In this document: in pieces, positions 19,747 to 30,924 of the stretch | Layout of the letters: the number at the start of each line of letters is the position of its first letter | Numbering within the stretch: the first letter of the stretch is position 1 | Assembly: GCA_023376005.1 (NCBI GenBank) | Contig: CM042160.1 | Location: 85,943,920-86,007,919, forward strand | Length of the DNA stretch: 64,000 bases | Reading direction: 5' to 3' | Source of the DNA: Doryteuthis pealeii | Lineage: Eukaryota > Mollusca > Cephalopoda > Myopsida > Loliginidae | Notes under the pieces: model-generated | Seen by the model: the letters and a program-made list of their open reading frames with translations, nothing else | Databases searched by the model: none | Told to the model about the DNA's origin: nothing | Translations under genes and position numbers: made by a program

Positions 19747-20582
19747 TAAGAAAAGGTGGAATGAAAACATCACACAATGCTGTTAAAGAAGAAAACAATT
19801 TATAATATAATCATAGCTGATATTGATCAATATTTCGATTTTACAAAAATCATCTTCAGAGCTCATTCACTCCCGTAGTTGTTTGGGTCGGAGAGGAAAG
19901 TCAAAATGAGTTTACAAAACAAAAAACTTAATACTGCAAAAAACGAAAGACGTTACAATATTCACCAACGTGGGCATTTCGCGCCATTATATATGTCGGT
20001 CATGATCCATGTATATCTTTGACAACAAATGTAGCGAATTTTTGAGATGTTGGCAACAAGGCGAAAACATTTTAAACGGAAGGGGATGGGTGTTAAGAAA
20101 TGTGACGGTTGGAATTCAAAAGACTTTTAGTAAAGGAATTTTTTACGATTAAATGTTTTTATTATTTAAATTTTATTTTTAAGTTCTGTAATTCATAAAT
20201 GATTAGATATTTACTGTGATTAGTTTTTATATATAAAGTGAAAAAGTTATGAGCGGAATATGTTAATATTTAGAAAAGGAGTTTTATATATTTTATTTAC
20301 GATTAATTATTTTTAAATTTCTAAATTATTATTATTAAGTTCTGTATTTAATAAATGATTAATATATTGTGTTTTGTTTTTATATATAAAGTAAAAAAGG
20401 TTATGGGCGGAATTGGTTATTATTTTAGATAATGTTAAGCGATTTGGATCTAATGTAAGGTATTATTTTAAAACCGAAAACATTGATGAATATTGATCAA
20501 TATCAGCTATGATTATATTATAAATTGTTTTCTTCTTTAACAGCATTGTGTGATGTTTTCATTCCACCTTTTCTTACTCATA
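19741..20582. mobile_element. Element Z with identical 94-bp inverted ends
   Basis: 19741-19834 and 20489-20582 appear identical as inverted repeats (TATGAGTAAGAAAAGGTGGA, CACAATGCTGTTAAAGAAG, CATAGCTGATATTGATCAAT). Next to the left arm, the minus strand has CTGAAGATGATTTT, AAAATCGAAATATT at 19833-19859, a hammerhead-like core with A for T. The interior (about 650 bp) has no coding frame and carries an imperfect tandem duplication at 20149-20435. It looks like a non-autonomous Penelope-like or fold-back element. Confidence 0.75.
20149..20435. repeat. Imperfect tandem duplication inside element Z
   Basis: Two units of about 130 bp share ACGATTAA, TTAAGTTCTGTA, ATAAATGATTA, TTTTTATATATAAAGT and GGCGGAAT-type words. 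Confidence 0.65.
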
Positions 20583-20611
20583 TTGTCGGATTAATTTCCT
20601 TTCTTTTAACT

Positions 20612-20666
20612 TATATATATATATATATAATATATATATATATATATAATGTGTGTGTGTGTGTGT
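20612..20666. repeat. (AT)n and (GT)n microsatellite
   Basis: AT run broken by one AA, then GTGTGT. Confidence 0.95.
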
Positions 20667-20754
20667 CTGATTGCTGCTCTAGCATTTCTTTTGCAGTGGC
20701 ATTAGTAATTTCTCTAAGAGTGCTCAATATATCATCAACATAGAGCTATAATGA

Positions 20755-20857
20755 TTGTAGAAAAAATTATGGGTCTACCATAGTTTCAATATCAAATAGA
20801 TCACAAAATGTATTTAAGATTGAAACTGTGGTAGACCCATAGTTTTTTCTGCAATTA
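20755..20857. repeat. Fold-back of hammerhead 3' halves
   Basis: The arms TATGGGTCTACCATAGTTTC and GAAACTGTGGTAGACCCATA face each other around a 22-bp spacer. Each arm equals the GAAA-stem III-stem I half of the hammerhead at 56412-56453, but both lack CTGATGA. Confidence 0.75.
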
Positions 20858-21014
20858 TATATAAGTTGATTTGCATTTATTTTCTTTTGTGGGTGTTTGT
20901 GCTGAAAATCTAAAATATTCAAAGTGAAATGCTTCTTGTGTACTTTTTTTCCCTCCCTTGGCAAATGCAGTCGGCTACGGCTGTAGAGTTGGAATCGGAA
21001 GCAATGGAGTAGAA

Positions 21015-21095
21015 TTGGTAAAACTAAAGTACATCTGATATTGAGGCTCCAGTTCTGGAGATCTGTTAAAAAATTATTTGTATTCAATAGGAATA
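21015..21095 (+). mobile_element. Family B fragment
   Basis: CATCTGATATTGAGGCTCCA, GTTCTGGAGATCTGTT and ATTATTTGTATTCAATAGGA match the middle of B. Confidence 0.6.
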
Positions 21096-21202
21096 CTTGA
21101 TATCATATATCTAAATTGTTTGCATTAAGAATAGTTACTTGAAGCTATAATTGTGTTTACTAAAGATTATAATTCGTTACTTGAAACCATGTCAAGTAAG
21201 TT

Positions 21203-21470
21203 GTAAAACACAGTGGCCTATTGTCGGTATCAGCTGGACAGTGACAATCTATCCATTTTTCATTAGTGTTTGACTGGTTGCCTAACCAGGGTTAAAGAGC
21301 CCTGTCTATCCTACTATTTACCCATTAGTTGGAAAAAAAAAAGTTAGATGCATACCTTTCCCAAGGGTATTAACATTAAGTGAAATACAAACAGCCTTGT
21401 CCAGGATTTGAATTTAGGTTGCTAAGTCCATTTCCTGTGACTATAACCATTACACCATGCACCTCCAAAA
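21203..21470 (-). mobile_element. Chimera of SINE T tail and SINE D
   Basis: 21203-21260 is the T 3' tail (GGCCTATTGTCGGTATCAGC). At GACTGGTTGCCTAACCAGGG it switches to D, which then runs to its head CATTACACCATGCACC, all on the minus strand. This could be a template switch or an insertion with a lost end. Confidence 0.65.
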
Positions 21471-21714
21471 CATTGGTGTGTGTATAGCATGTGAATGATT
21501 TTAAGATTCAGTTTTAGTCTTTTTTTTTTATATAAGACTGCATTCGATACTTGTGTTGATGATGATCGGGTTTATGCTTCTCCGCACACTCATACATCAT
21601 GAAGAAGATCTTTATTTTCTTGTTAATTATGTTGTGTAACTCTTTCAGTTGCTTTCAAATGCGAAGCCATTTTCTTTTAATTAGTTTTGTCTGAAAAATG
21701 TCTTTTCAATCTTT

Positions 21715-21865
21715 TATTATTATTATTATTATTATTACCCTTAATTTAAATCAGCTAACTCTGACTCGCTTAGAAAAAAAACAAAAAAAAAACAAAGAGA
21801 AAGAAATGGAGAGAGTGAGAGCTAACTTTGACTGGCTTAGAAAAAAAAAAAGAAAAGAAAAGAGA
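21715..21865. repeat. (TTA)n and A-rich purine tracts
   Basis: ATT trinucleotides at 21716-21736, then long AAAAGAAAG-type purine runs. Opposed frames in both strands are compositional. Confidence 0.9.
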
Positions 21866-21909
21866 AAAATAAAGGAGTGAGAGAAAGAGCGTGTGTGCAT
21901 CTTTTCTAG

Positions 21910-22925
21910 ATGAACCTTGTCACTCATCCCCATGGCCTTGAAGAAAAGCTGATTAAGAAGACATGTTTTTACTTGCTGCTCTAAGCCACCATCTCCAGTT
22001 TCCTTTTCACATCAATTCAGACTCTGTCACTGTTCATTGAAATAATAAACAAATTGCTCTGATTTTCTTCTTCACTCATCATTTAACCTCCCTTCTCCCC
22101 CCTCTCCCTTCCACTCACTCTAGGATTTACCCCCCATCATGTCAACTCTACCAATGCTCTTCATTCTTTTATAGGATTAGATTCATCAAGTTCCCTTGTC
22201 TCCTCTTCAAATCTCATAATGAAATGAAACTTATTTGTTTATAAAAATGGGAAAATGGGAGAATCAATAAATCCCTTAAATTGATATTTTTCAGTTTTTC
22301 AATTGAAACTTGATAGAAATTGTCAGACTTGTCATACAAGAATTCAATAAAATTTATAGGAACAGCTGAATTACATTTTTTACTTGTAAATGTTGTAAAG
22401 AAGTTGTGAAAATATCATTTTAATTCCTTTACAAGTGAATTCCTTTCTTTAAATATAATTTTTGATTCTATCTATCTCCTTTAATTCCTATCTATCTATT
22501 CATCTATTGAAATAGATGAACATCTAGTAGCATTCCCAGTTAATTTTTTATTTAGTTGAGGTCATTGTGATTTAATCACATTAGTTATATAGAGCTCTGC
22601 AAATGGAATTCAAAAATTGTTTGAATTATGAAACTATCCCTAGTGGTTTAAAAGTTATGGGAATTTAAAGCCCCGAAATTGGGGGTACAAAAGTGGACAT
22701 GATTTTGTTTTAAAAAATATGTCAAATCATAGACCAAATAAAAACAAGAAATTCAGTAATTTCTTTACCATTTCTTTATTTTTGGAGCAATTTTGATAAA
22801 ATCTGGCATTCTTATATAAAATTGTTATTTCTGATTATGCACTCAAATTGTATGTATCTCTATGCTGTAACCCATTCTTTAGAGAATAAGAGGTATGGAT
22901 TTCAACTTTTTTTTTCTTTTTTTTT
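21910..22925. other. About 1 kb without recognised features
   Basis: AT-rich unique-looking sequence with short ATCT runs near 22480. No repeat, RNA or coding signal that I can support. Confidence 0.5.
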
Positions 22926-22929
22926 CATC

Positions 22930-23335
22930 TTATACTTTTTGAAGGAACCTGCATCAACTTTCATTGGTAGTGGTTTCGCTTCCAATGGTTGAAAAAAAAC
23001 AAACAACCTCCTTGATGTAGTTTAAGCTGTTTTCTAATTAAGTGTATAATTTCAAGAATATTGATAAAGATTATCCTTTTGATTTTGCAAACAAACAAGT
23101 GAATCTTAGAATTGTATTTTGTGTTTTTTGCTGTTTGAAGCAAAATACCATTTTAAATCGCTGTAAAAAAAATTCAATGGATAAAAACACATGGAAATTA
23201 CATATTTTCTTTACTTTCCAACCATATAAATATTCTTAAGATTAGATCAGAAATACTGCAGAAATTGCGAATTAAACTGATAAAGGTTGCAAATTTGTCA
23301 ATGTCCACCGATTTCAGCAAAGTGCTGGTAATGCT
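22930..23335 (+). repeat. Repeat family K, copy 2
   Basis: Collinear with 11465-11900: GTGGTTTCGCTTCCAA, TTTCAAGAATATTGATAAAG, TCAATGGATAAAAACACA and AATTTGTCAATGTCC. No (AT)n follows in this copy. Confidence 0.7.
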
Positions 23336-23499
23336 ACATTAGAGACGAATGAGATCATTCCTAATGGCTTGTGAAACCAACACACAGTTCCATAATTCAA
23401 GATCTATCTTGCAGCAGTGGATTGGTAGAACCAGAAGCTGGAGTTCCTAAGGCAGGTCGACATTGTTGTCAACCTTATTCGGCTAACTCTTATGATAGC

Positions 23500-23690
23500 A
23501 CTTATGCTATCTATTGGCATTCTCCTACACATGAACACGCCAGTATTAGTTGATCAGTAAAGGCTGTCATTCATAAGCTCTGTTTGGATACTGGGTGCTG
23601 TCTAAGAGATGGATGGCCAATAGAGACAGATGACAAGAGAATCAAAGGAATCCATGCTGTCTGTATGCTCTATGATGATTTCAAATGAAT
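23500..23690 (+). pseudogene. LINE C-terminal relic (badly decayed)
   Basis: ACACATGAACACGCCAGT, TGGATACTGGGTGCTGTC and ATGGATGGCCAATAGAGACA follow the order of the LINE relic at 5340-5490. Frames are broken. Confidence 0.55.
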
Positions 23691-23944
23691 ATTTCAACTT
23701 AGTATCTTCAAGGAATCTACTTGACAATTGCAAAGACTTGCTTCATACTTTCACTAAACTGACAGCCATATTAGTTATGTTGAAATTAATTCAAGAGGAG
23801 ATATTAACAACTGGTAGTCAATAATGTCTGCTTAAATGATGGAACCTGACCGAACATGTCATAAATAAAAAGAGGAAAACTGAATTTATTGTTCTCTGCT
23901 CCTTTAAACATTTTATTGGTTGATGTAGTCAAGGTTAGTTGATG

Positions 23945-24036
23945 CTTTGGTGTATTTGTTTTATGGCATACCAACCTTTGGGGGTTATTTAATGCCAAAT
24001 CATCCTTGTAGAACAGTAATAATATTATTTAACCCA
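23945..24036 (-). mobile_element. Family C/A tail fragment
   Basis: TTTTATGGCATACCAACC, GGGTTATTTAATGCCAAAT and CATCCTTGTAGAACAGTA are the minus-strand C tail. The head is missing. Confidence 0.65.
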
Positions 24037-24495
24037 ATAATTTGAGATGTACTGGGTGTTCAGAAAAATTGATATCATTTGAGATGTAAGGGGTGTTTCA
24101 TGTTTCAGAAAATTGATATCATTTGAGATGTAAGGGGTGTTTCAGAATTGATATCATTTGAGATGTAAGGGGTGTTTCAGAAAAATTGATATCATTTGAG
24201 ATGTAAGGGGTGTTTCAGAAAAATTGATATCATTTGAGATGTAAGGGGTGTTTCAGAAAAATTGATATCATTTGAGATGTAAGGGGTGTTTCAGAAAAAT
24301 TGATATCATTTGAGATGTAAGGGTGTTTCAGAAAAATTGATATCATTTGATGTAAGGGGTGTTTCAGAAAAATTGATATCATTTGAGATGTAAGGGGTGT
24401 TTCAGAAAATTGATATCATTTGAGATGTAAGGGGTGTTTCAGAAAAATTGATATCATTTGAGATGTAAGGGGTGTTTCAGAAAAATTGATATAAT
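24037..24495. repeat. 38-bp minisatellite, about 12 units
   Basis: The unit is built of TTGATATCATTTGAGATG, TAAGGGGTGTTTCAG and a run of 4-5 A. Most units are near identical, with small deletions at about 24100, 24145, 24320 and 24345. Recent homogenisation is likely. Confidence 0.95.
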
Positions 24496-24730
24496 TTCGT
24501 AATCTAATAACTTGATCAAATGACCTCAAATTTTAACAATGTGTATAGAAATAACTCCAGATTCTGTTTAATGAATAAACACCTTTTCTTTTCTTTTCCA
24601 GTGAAAAGAAAAAAACCTCCAACATAGAATTTTGTGTTGTTTCTGTATGAGCTGTTAAAATTTGAGACCATTTAAATGAGAATTGGTCAAGTTATTAGAT
24701 TACAAAATGATATCAATTTTTCTGAAACAG
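24477..24730. repeat. Inverted repeat flanking the minisatellite
   Basis: The left arm TTCGTAATCTAATAACTTGA (24497 on) is inverted in TCAAGTTATTAGATTACAAA near 24690. Both arms then continue into TGATATCAATTTTTCTGAAA, which is the minisatellite unit. A solo relative is at 39646-39680. Confidence 0.75.
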
Positions 24731-25241
24731 GCTGAAGATTGCCATTAAAAAAAGAAAGAAAAAAAAACAAAGTAAATAAACTTAACCAGTCATGAACGTT
24801 GGTTAGAAACTTATATTTTTCTTGATGACTTATCAATTTCCAATTCATTCAGAATTTTTTTTTTTTTTTTTTTTTTTGGTAACTTAAATTGTAAACTGGA
24901 TATTGATTGTGATTTATCTTTTGGGAAAAAAGAAAAAAGAAAAAAGTTTTATTTATATGATGTAAGTTTTAGTGATGAAGAGGATGACTACAAGTAAAAA
25001 AAAAAATCACATGACTCAGAAATTATTTTTTAATGCTAAATTTGATAACAAAACCTTTTTCAATTCATTAGATTAAACTCTGTCTGGATAAAAGAAAAGA
25101 AAAAATGGAAACAAGGTAAAATGGCTGTAGATGTACGTCTGCAGCGTGTTTGTCTTGATTAAAAAAACATCCCCACCTCTACAGAACTCAGGTTACAAGA
25201 ATGGCGCATAAAATTTAGGTTAATTCTAATTCTTCCCACCT

Positions 25242-25248
25242 TTTTTTT

Positions 25249-25282
<34 letters not shown>

Positions 25283-25306
25283 CATTTTTTTTTTTTTTTT
25301 TTTTTT
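25242..25306. repeat. Poly-T tract
   Basis: About 60 T with three interruptions. 24735-25540 otherwise has nothing I recognise. Confidence 0.95.
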
Positions 25307-25539
25307 AATCTTGAGATTAAGCTAAACTTTCCCCCTTAAGGCACAACTGTCATCCATAAATAGATCTTAAGACAGTATTACTCAACAACTACATGATGTC
25401 ATTAATCCATAATCTGTAATTCAAATATTAAAACTAATTATTTTGTTGTGGAATTGTATTTTGAGTAAACAGACATTTTGCATTATGGCAAGAAAAACAA
25501 AATAATGAAGAAAAATAGAAATTTTTTTTTTTTTCTGCC

Positions 25540-26357
25540 TCCTTGGATGACACCGCCCTGTCGGTGGGGCATTAGAACCACCTCTGCAGAGGGATAAGAC
25601 TCCCCCAAAGGGACCATTATTAATTTAACGGCATATCAACCCATCCAGGGTTATATCATGCCTAGCGGTTGGGTTGTTATACATATTGTGTATTCATATA
25701 TATACATTTAGTAATTGGTTTTAACAATGTGTTAGCATTATTGGGAATCATACTCTATGACATTGATTTGTTTCATGTCTATATTCTATGGTATAATTTT
25801 ATTTCCCTCAAAAAGGAGAAAATATCCTCTATGTTAACATGTGGCGACCTGTGATGCTTAAGGACGGAGTCTTGGTGGATGAGCAGTCCATGACATGCAA
25901 CACTCCACTTAGAACCTTACTTAGACGGACGGTCGGAGAGGACCCCTCCGATCAATCGATTGGTCATGTCAAGCCCTAGCACCTATATGATTGCCCCAAC
26001 CCTATTGCCCTTATAGCAAGCCCCAATCCCTTTTTATCATATGGGTGCTAGAAAGTGGTGGCTAAGGGTCTACATGTCCTGGAAATGACATTAAACTCTA
26101 TCTGATGGTGAGGTTCTAGTTTTGGAGGTTTGGGGAATGTGGAGCACCCCTTCATCACCATTGCTCCCTGGTCCACTCTGACCCGGAGTGGTAGTACCTG
26201 TTAGGGTCCCATCTATGGGTTAAATAGAAAAATGTGTTTATAAAAATTGAATATCCACTTAAGAATGAATTGTATTTCAAAACTTGTCGGCATTAAATGA
26301 CCCACTGAGGTTGATATGCCGTAAAACAAAACAAAACAAAACCAATCCTTGGATGAC
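25540..26357 (+). mobile_element. Family A retroelement with TSD and internal insertion
   Basis: The 12-bp repeat TCCTTGGATGAC at 25540-25551 and 26346-26357 brackets the element. Family A sequence breaks off after AGACTCCCCCAAAGGGACC and resumes at GGCGACCTGTGATGC near 25845. The roughly 230 bp in between starts with a C/A-type tail word (ACGGCATATCAACCCATCC) and is AT-rich, so it is a later insertion or a replacement. Confidence 0.85.
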
Positions 26358-26365
26358 GCACAAGA

Positions 26366-26797
26366 ACATACAGTCATACCTTTTACTTTTGAGTACCTCG
26401 ACTTCTGAGTTTTCCAAGTTATGAGTTGTTACTTGGTCAATTTTTTTTTTCTCTCTTTGTGTTGAGAGCTAACATTTATATTAAGTTCACTAAAAAGATT
26501 TAAGTTTTCAAATTCATTATGCCAAAGAAAAATATTATTCAAAAAATAAGCATAAAATGTAGTACAGCACATAATTCATTACATTCTATTTTATATTTTT
26601 ATACAATACAGTGCTCTTTTTCTTTTTCAAAAAAGTGCTCTTTTTCAAAAAATATAAGGGTATTTTGGGAGGGAGGCTTTTACAGATTAATGGTATTTCA
26701 GTTTATTTCAATGAGGAAATTGATTTGATATACAAGGAAATTGAGTTACGAGTGGAATGAATTAAACTTGTAAGCCAAGATACTACTATATTACATT
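26366..26797. mobile_element. MITE with inverted ends (CAGTGGTA-like), 430 bp
   Basis: The minus-strand right end reads TAGTAGTATCTTGGCTTACA, AGTTTAATTCATTCC, and the left end reads ACAGTCATACCTTTTACTTT, GAGTACCTC. The right end is collinear with 43188-43260. TA-bounded, A/T-rich and non-coding, it fits a Tc1/mariner-type MITE (inference). Confidence 0.65.
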
Positions 26798-27084
26798 TAG
26801 CTTGCAAGATGCTATAGCCATAAAAAAAAATATATATTTTCCTACTCATTTTAGTTTAACATGGCTGGAAGATTAATTATCATTAATTTTGACGAATAAA
26901 TTTCATTCGTTGTTTAATTTTAGTTGCTTTTTCATAAAAAATGTTGAATATTTTCAGGTAATACCAAAAAAGGAAAATTAAAAGTTGCTCCTTTAAAAAA
27001 TAAAAATAGATGTAAATTAATATAAAATAAAATTAGAAAAAAGAAATGAGTGAATAGAATAAAACATAATTAATTCTTTAATTA

Positions 27085-27112
27085 ATTTTTTTTTTTTTTT
27101 TTTTTTTTACAT
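27085..27112. repeat. Poly-T tract
   Basis: T run. 26800-27367 is otherwise AT-rich, with a loosely repeated segment (TAGTTGCTTTTT and ATCATTATTAATTTTGA words recur near 26870-26930, 27120-27190 and 27630-27690). Confidence 0.9.
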
Positions 27113-27367
27113 AAAGCATTATCAATCATTATTATTAATTTTGATGAGAATTTTTTATCATCTTTTATTTTTTAGTTGCTTTTTATTGAAATTTGGGAAT
27201 TTTTCAGTTAATGCTAAAAAAAAAAAATTGTTGCCTCCAAAAAAAAAATAAATAAATAAATAAAATAAGATAAAATAAAAAAAATACATAAAAAACTAAT
27301 TACATTTAATTTATTTAATCTAATATAATTATTCCTTTTTATTCTTAAAAAATGAACCTATTTTTAT

Positions 27368-27602
27368 TAGTTGGTTTAGTTTCTTTGTTTAATGGCATAT
27401 CAATCTTCATGGGTTATTTAATGCCAAACCATCCTTATAGAAGAACACTAGTGGTACTATTTAACCCATAGTTAGGGGGGGGGCAAGTTCATACCTTCCC
27501 CATAGGTATTAGTCTGAAAGTGAATGTAATAATATGACTGGAGTTGGAACTCACTAAGATATTGCAGTCTAGCATGTTAGCCATTAGGTCATGGGGAGTC
27601 AC
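27368..27602 (-). mobile_element. tRNA-derived SINE, family C
   Basis: Collinear with 18222-18452 on the minus strand, from the head CCATGACCTAATGGCTAACA to the tail TTAAATAACCCATGAAG, GATTGATATGCCATTAAAC. An 8-9 base G run replaces part of the body. Confidence 0.8.
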
Positions 27603-28132
27603 CATTTTTTTCTTTTTTTTAGATAAACTGTTATCAGTCATCATTATTAATTCTGACTAAATTTACTTTCATATTTTAATTGATAGTTGCTTTTATTATT
27701 ATTATTATAACTCATTTTTGTTATTCTATGACAGCAATGAACATAAATTTGAAATAATAATAAAGGATAAATCTTTTGGTTTGACTCGTGTCATGATTGA
27801 CAATGTTTCATCTAAAATAAATAAGAAATGCCATTATTATTGTGTACAAAACAAAAACAAATTTGACATTGAAAAACAAAATAAGAGATCAGTTTATGAG
27901 TTTAGTTTGAATTGTAACTAACAAATTGTTTTTGTTTAATTTCCTAAAATTTAACTAGACTTAAAAAGCAAATTTACATACATCAAATTTCTATAAATAG
28001 ATACAATATTGATGCAGTTAAAGATGGTGGAATGCAGCAACTATCCATTAATATCACACTTATTAACAAGAACTCAAGATTTTTTATTGTTTAAATTCTA
28101 AGAAGGAAGTCAGGGAATTAAAAATGGAATTG

Positions 28133-28345
28133 GAGTTGCCGTGGTGTAATGGTTATTGTTGTAGGAAACGGTCACAGCAAGACGAGTTCAAATCTTGGAC
28201 ATGGCTGTTTGCATTTCACATAGCATTAATACCCTTGGGAAAGGTTTGAATCAAACTATTCTCCCTCCAGCTATTAGTAAATAGTAGGGCAGATTGGGCT
28301 CTTTAACCTTGGTATAAGAGAAGGAAAATTCTGAATTCAAACCAA
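28133..28345 (+). mobile_element. tRNA-derived SINE, family D
   Basis: GCCGTGGTGTAATGGTTATT (A box), GAGTTCAAATCTTGG (B box) and GGCTGTTTGCATTTCACATA are followed by the D body, ending at CTGAATTCAAACC. One of the better D copies. Confidence 0.82.
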
Positions 28346-29635
28346 AGAGTCTCTCTTCTTGTTAGTCAAAACTATTTTGAGAGCTCCCCCTCTTCCTATT
28401 TAAAAAAAAAATTACTTTTATGAAAATAATTGTTTATGATGAAGTTTTAAATGAGTAAACTGTTATTTTCTGTAGTTTAGTTTATATCTGTTTGATTCAT
28501 TTTATTTTGTTGTATTCTACAAGGAAGGATTGAAAATTATCAAACCTGAAATTTAAAAATACTAATTAAACTGAGGAATTTCTCTGGGTTCACTTAAATC
28601 TTTTTGTCAATTATTATTAATTTATATTTTTCGCTGGTAGTTTGTTTATTTAGGCCAAGCAATGAATAAATAATGTCTAGAAATATTCTTTTTGGAGGGA
28701 TTACAGATAAAAAATAAATATAATGAATACATGTAGTATTTTATTATTATTATAATACATTGAATTTTTTCTAAAAAATCTTGTGTATTTCAATTAGGCA
28801 TGACCAAAATTGTGTGTGTTTTTTTTTAATTCTACAAAACTCTGAAAAAATGAATGAAACTTGATATAATTTTTTCTGCATATAATTTTTTCTACATATA
28901 ATTTTCTCTTCATAAAAGAGAAAAGATTTTTTAAAAATCACATGTAAAAATTATTTAATTTACAATGCGTAAAACAAGAGAAATTTATAAATTGAAATTC
29001 ATATCTGTCAAAATAGCGCATTTTTGAAGATGTGCTCTTTTTAACATGATTTATTTCAATGTTATAATTAAGAAATTCATAGAAATTTTTTTTTCTATCC
29101 AACTTTAGGCTATGTTCTTGAGGAAAAAAAATGAAAATAAATGACAATTTGCAATTCTAAATTTTTGATAAAATTTTAAAGGGTGGGTGATGTACCAGAA
29201 TTTAGGCCATACCCAATTTTAAAGCTGTATAAAAAAATAAAAAAACGACAACAAAACAAAAAACCAATGACAATATAGCAAAATATTGAAATTAAAAGAG
29301 AAAATTTGATTAGTTATCTGTAAACTCAAGATTTAGGTGTATGAAAAAGTCTATTAGTAATTAATTTAAAAGTATAAACTTTGTACTCAACCACTAAACA
29401 TTTATTAGTTTTTCATGGCACCTGATAATAGTGTTAAACTACCTGAATATGACACGTATATATATATAAAAAAAAGTAAGATTGTAAACACGACAAAATA
29501 GTGAAGTGTCTGAGGTTCACTGAATAATAAATTGCCAGTACAATTAATAATTCACTGAACTGAAGTAGCTGATTATAAACAGGTAAGAGTTCTATGCTGG
29601 GTCAGAGGTCAAAACTTGGATCTCAACTGGTTATA
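28346..29635. other. 1.3 kb AT-rich stretch, nothing recognised
   Basis: Long A/T runs, short ATT repeats and no family member or coding signal. A 69-codon minus frame (28938-29147) has no motif. Confidence 0.5.
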
Positions 29636-29855
29636 ATGGTTGGTTGGTTGGTTGGTTTTTTGGGCATGTCAACCATCAGGTTATTTTATGTTTAAGATTT
29701 TTTTTTGTTTTATTCATTCTTGTTGAATATTTAAATTTTTAAAAAACTTCTTTTTTTTAAAATTTTTTTTTTAACACATTTGTTTAAAACTCATGTTTTG
29801 ATCTCTTTAACTCATAGATGGTACCCTAACAGGTACTACCACTCCAGTTCAGCAA
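29636..29855 (-). mobile_element. Family A 3' end, 5' truncated
   Basis: The (GGTT)n start is the reversed A tail, followed by GGCATGTCAACCATCAGG and, near 29815, AGATGGTACCCTAACAGGTA, the 3' module of A. A D fragment (29858-29930, plus) abuts it. Same arrangement as the A piece at 42664-42888. Confidence 0.7.
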
Positions 29856-30000
29856 TGAATGGGTACTCCAGGCTCTTCAACTTTGGTATGGCAACCAGTC
29901 TAGGAGAAAGAATACCCTGAATTCAAAAAACAAAAAAAAACAAAAAAAAATTAAGAAAAGAAAAATTAAGATGCAACTATATAAAAGATGTAGATATGAA

Positions 30001-30372
30001 CGCTGACTGTATCCCCTGCAGAAGAGTAAGATCCTCCCCAAAGGGGTGTCCTGGATATGATGCTAAACTCTATCTGATGGTGCGGCTCAAGTTTTGAAGA
30101 TCTTGGGAGTGTGGAATACCTCTTCATTGCCATTACTTCCAGGTTCCCTCTGACCCAGAGTGATAGTACCTGTTAGGGTTCCATCTATTAGTCAAATAGG
30201 TCTGTTTGAAATTATTTGTTTTCAATAGGACCTTGTACAAAAAACAAAAAAAACATTTAAAGAAACCCCTACATAAAAGGTGTAAATATGAACATACAAT
30301 GAATGTGATTCCATAACATTCAGACATAAAATAACCCTAGACAGGTTGCCATGCAGTTAAAATCAATCATAT
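30001..30372 (+). mobile_element. Family B retroelement
   Basis: GCTGACTGTATCCCCTGCAG, CCCCAAAGGGGTGTCCTGG, TCTATCTGATGGTGCGGCTC, AGTACCTGTTAGGGTTCC and the B end GTAAATATGAACATACAATG, ATAAAATAACCCTAGACAGG. The most complete B in the window. A tail fragment of another B lies just upstream (29965-30000). Confidence 0.8.
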
Positions 30373-30494
30373 TACAGCAACATGACTTCATGCTGATTAT
30401 TTTTAGACCCCTTTTTGATAAGAGCTTTTTTCCCCCTTTTTAGGTACAATATTATTATTTTTGTTAATATGCTAAACACTTTCTCTATATCCAT

Positions 30495-30498
<4 letters not shown>

Positions 30499-30558
<60 letters not shown>
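30499..30558. repeat. (AT)n microsatellite, about 30 units
   Basis: Uninterrupted AT run. The 81-codon frame across it is spurious. Confidence 0.97.
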
Positions 30559-30560
<2 letters not shown>

Positions 30561-30924
30561 AAATTTGATAGCTTTATATCAAACCATTTATCAACTTTTT
30601 CCAATTATTAATATAGATTTAGCATCTCTTCAAAAGATGGAGTTAGTTTTCACTAGGTAGAATCAATGTCCTGTGTGGGGGTGGGGGTAAAGTTGATTTA
30701 TTGCAGACTCTTAATGTGTTACTATCTTGAGAATTATCACTGTTTGTTTATATTTCTGTTTATATTTTTCTCAACTGTACTGATTGCCCTGTTTGTTAAC
30801 ATACAATGATTTCAATTTTTGTTTTGGTCACACAAGTGCATTTTAATACTATTTTAATACTATCACATGATAAACATTAAAAAAAAGTATATAACTATAT
30901 TTAATTGGATTTATAAAAGTAAAG

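Noticed and set aside
24037..24495. Regular 38-bp repeats that could be mistaken for a CRISPR array
   Set aside because: Units are contiguous with no unique spacers, and the surroundings are animal repeats.
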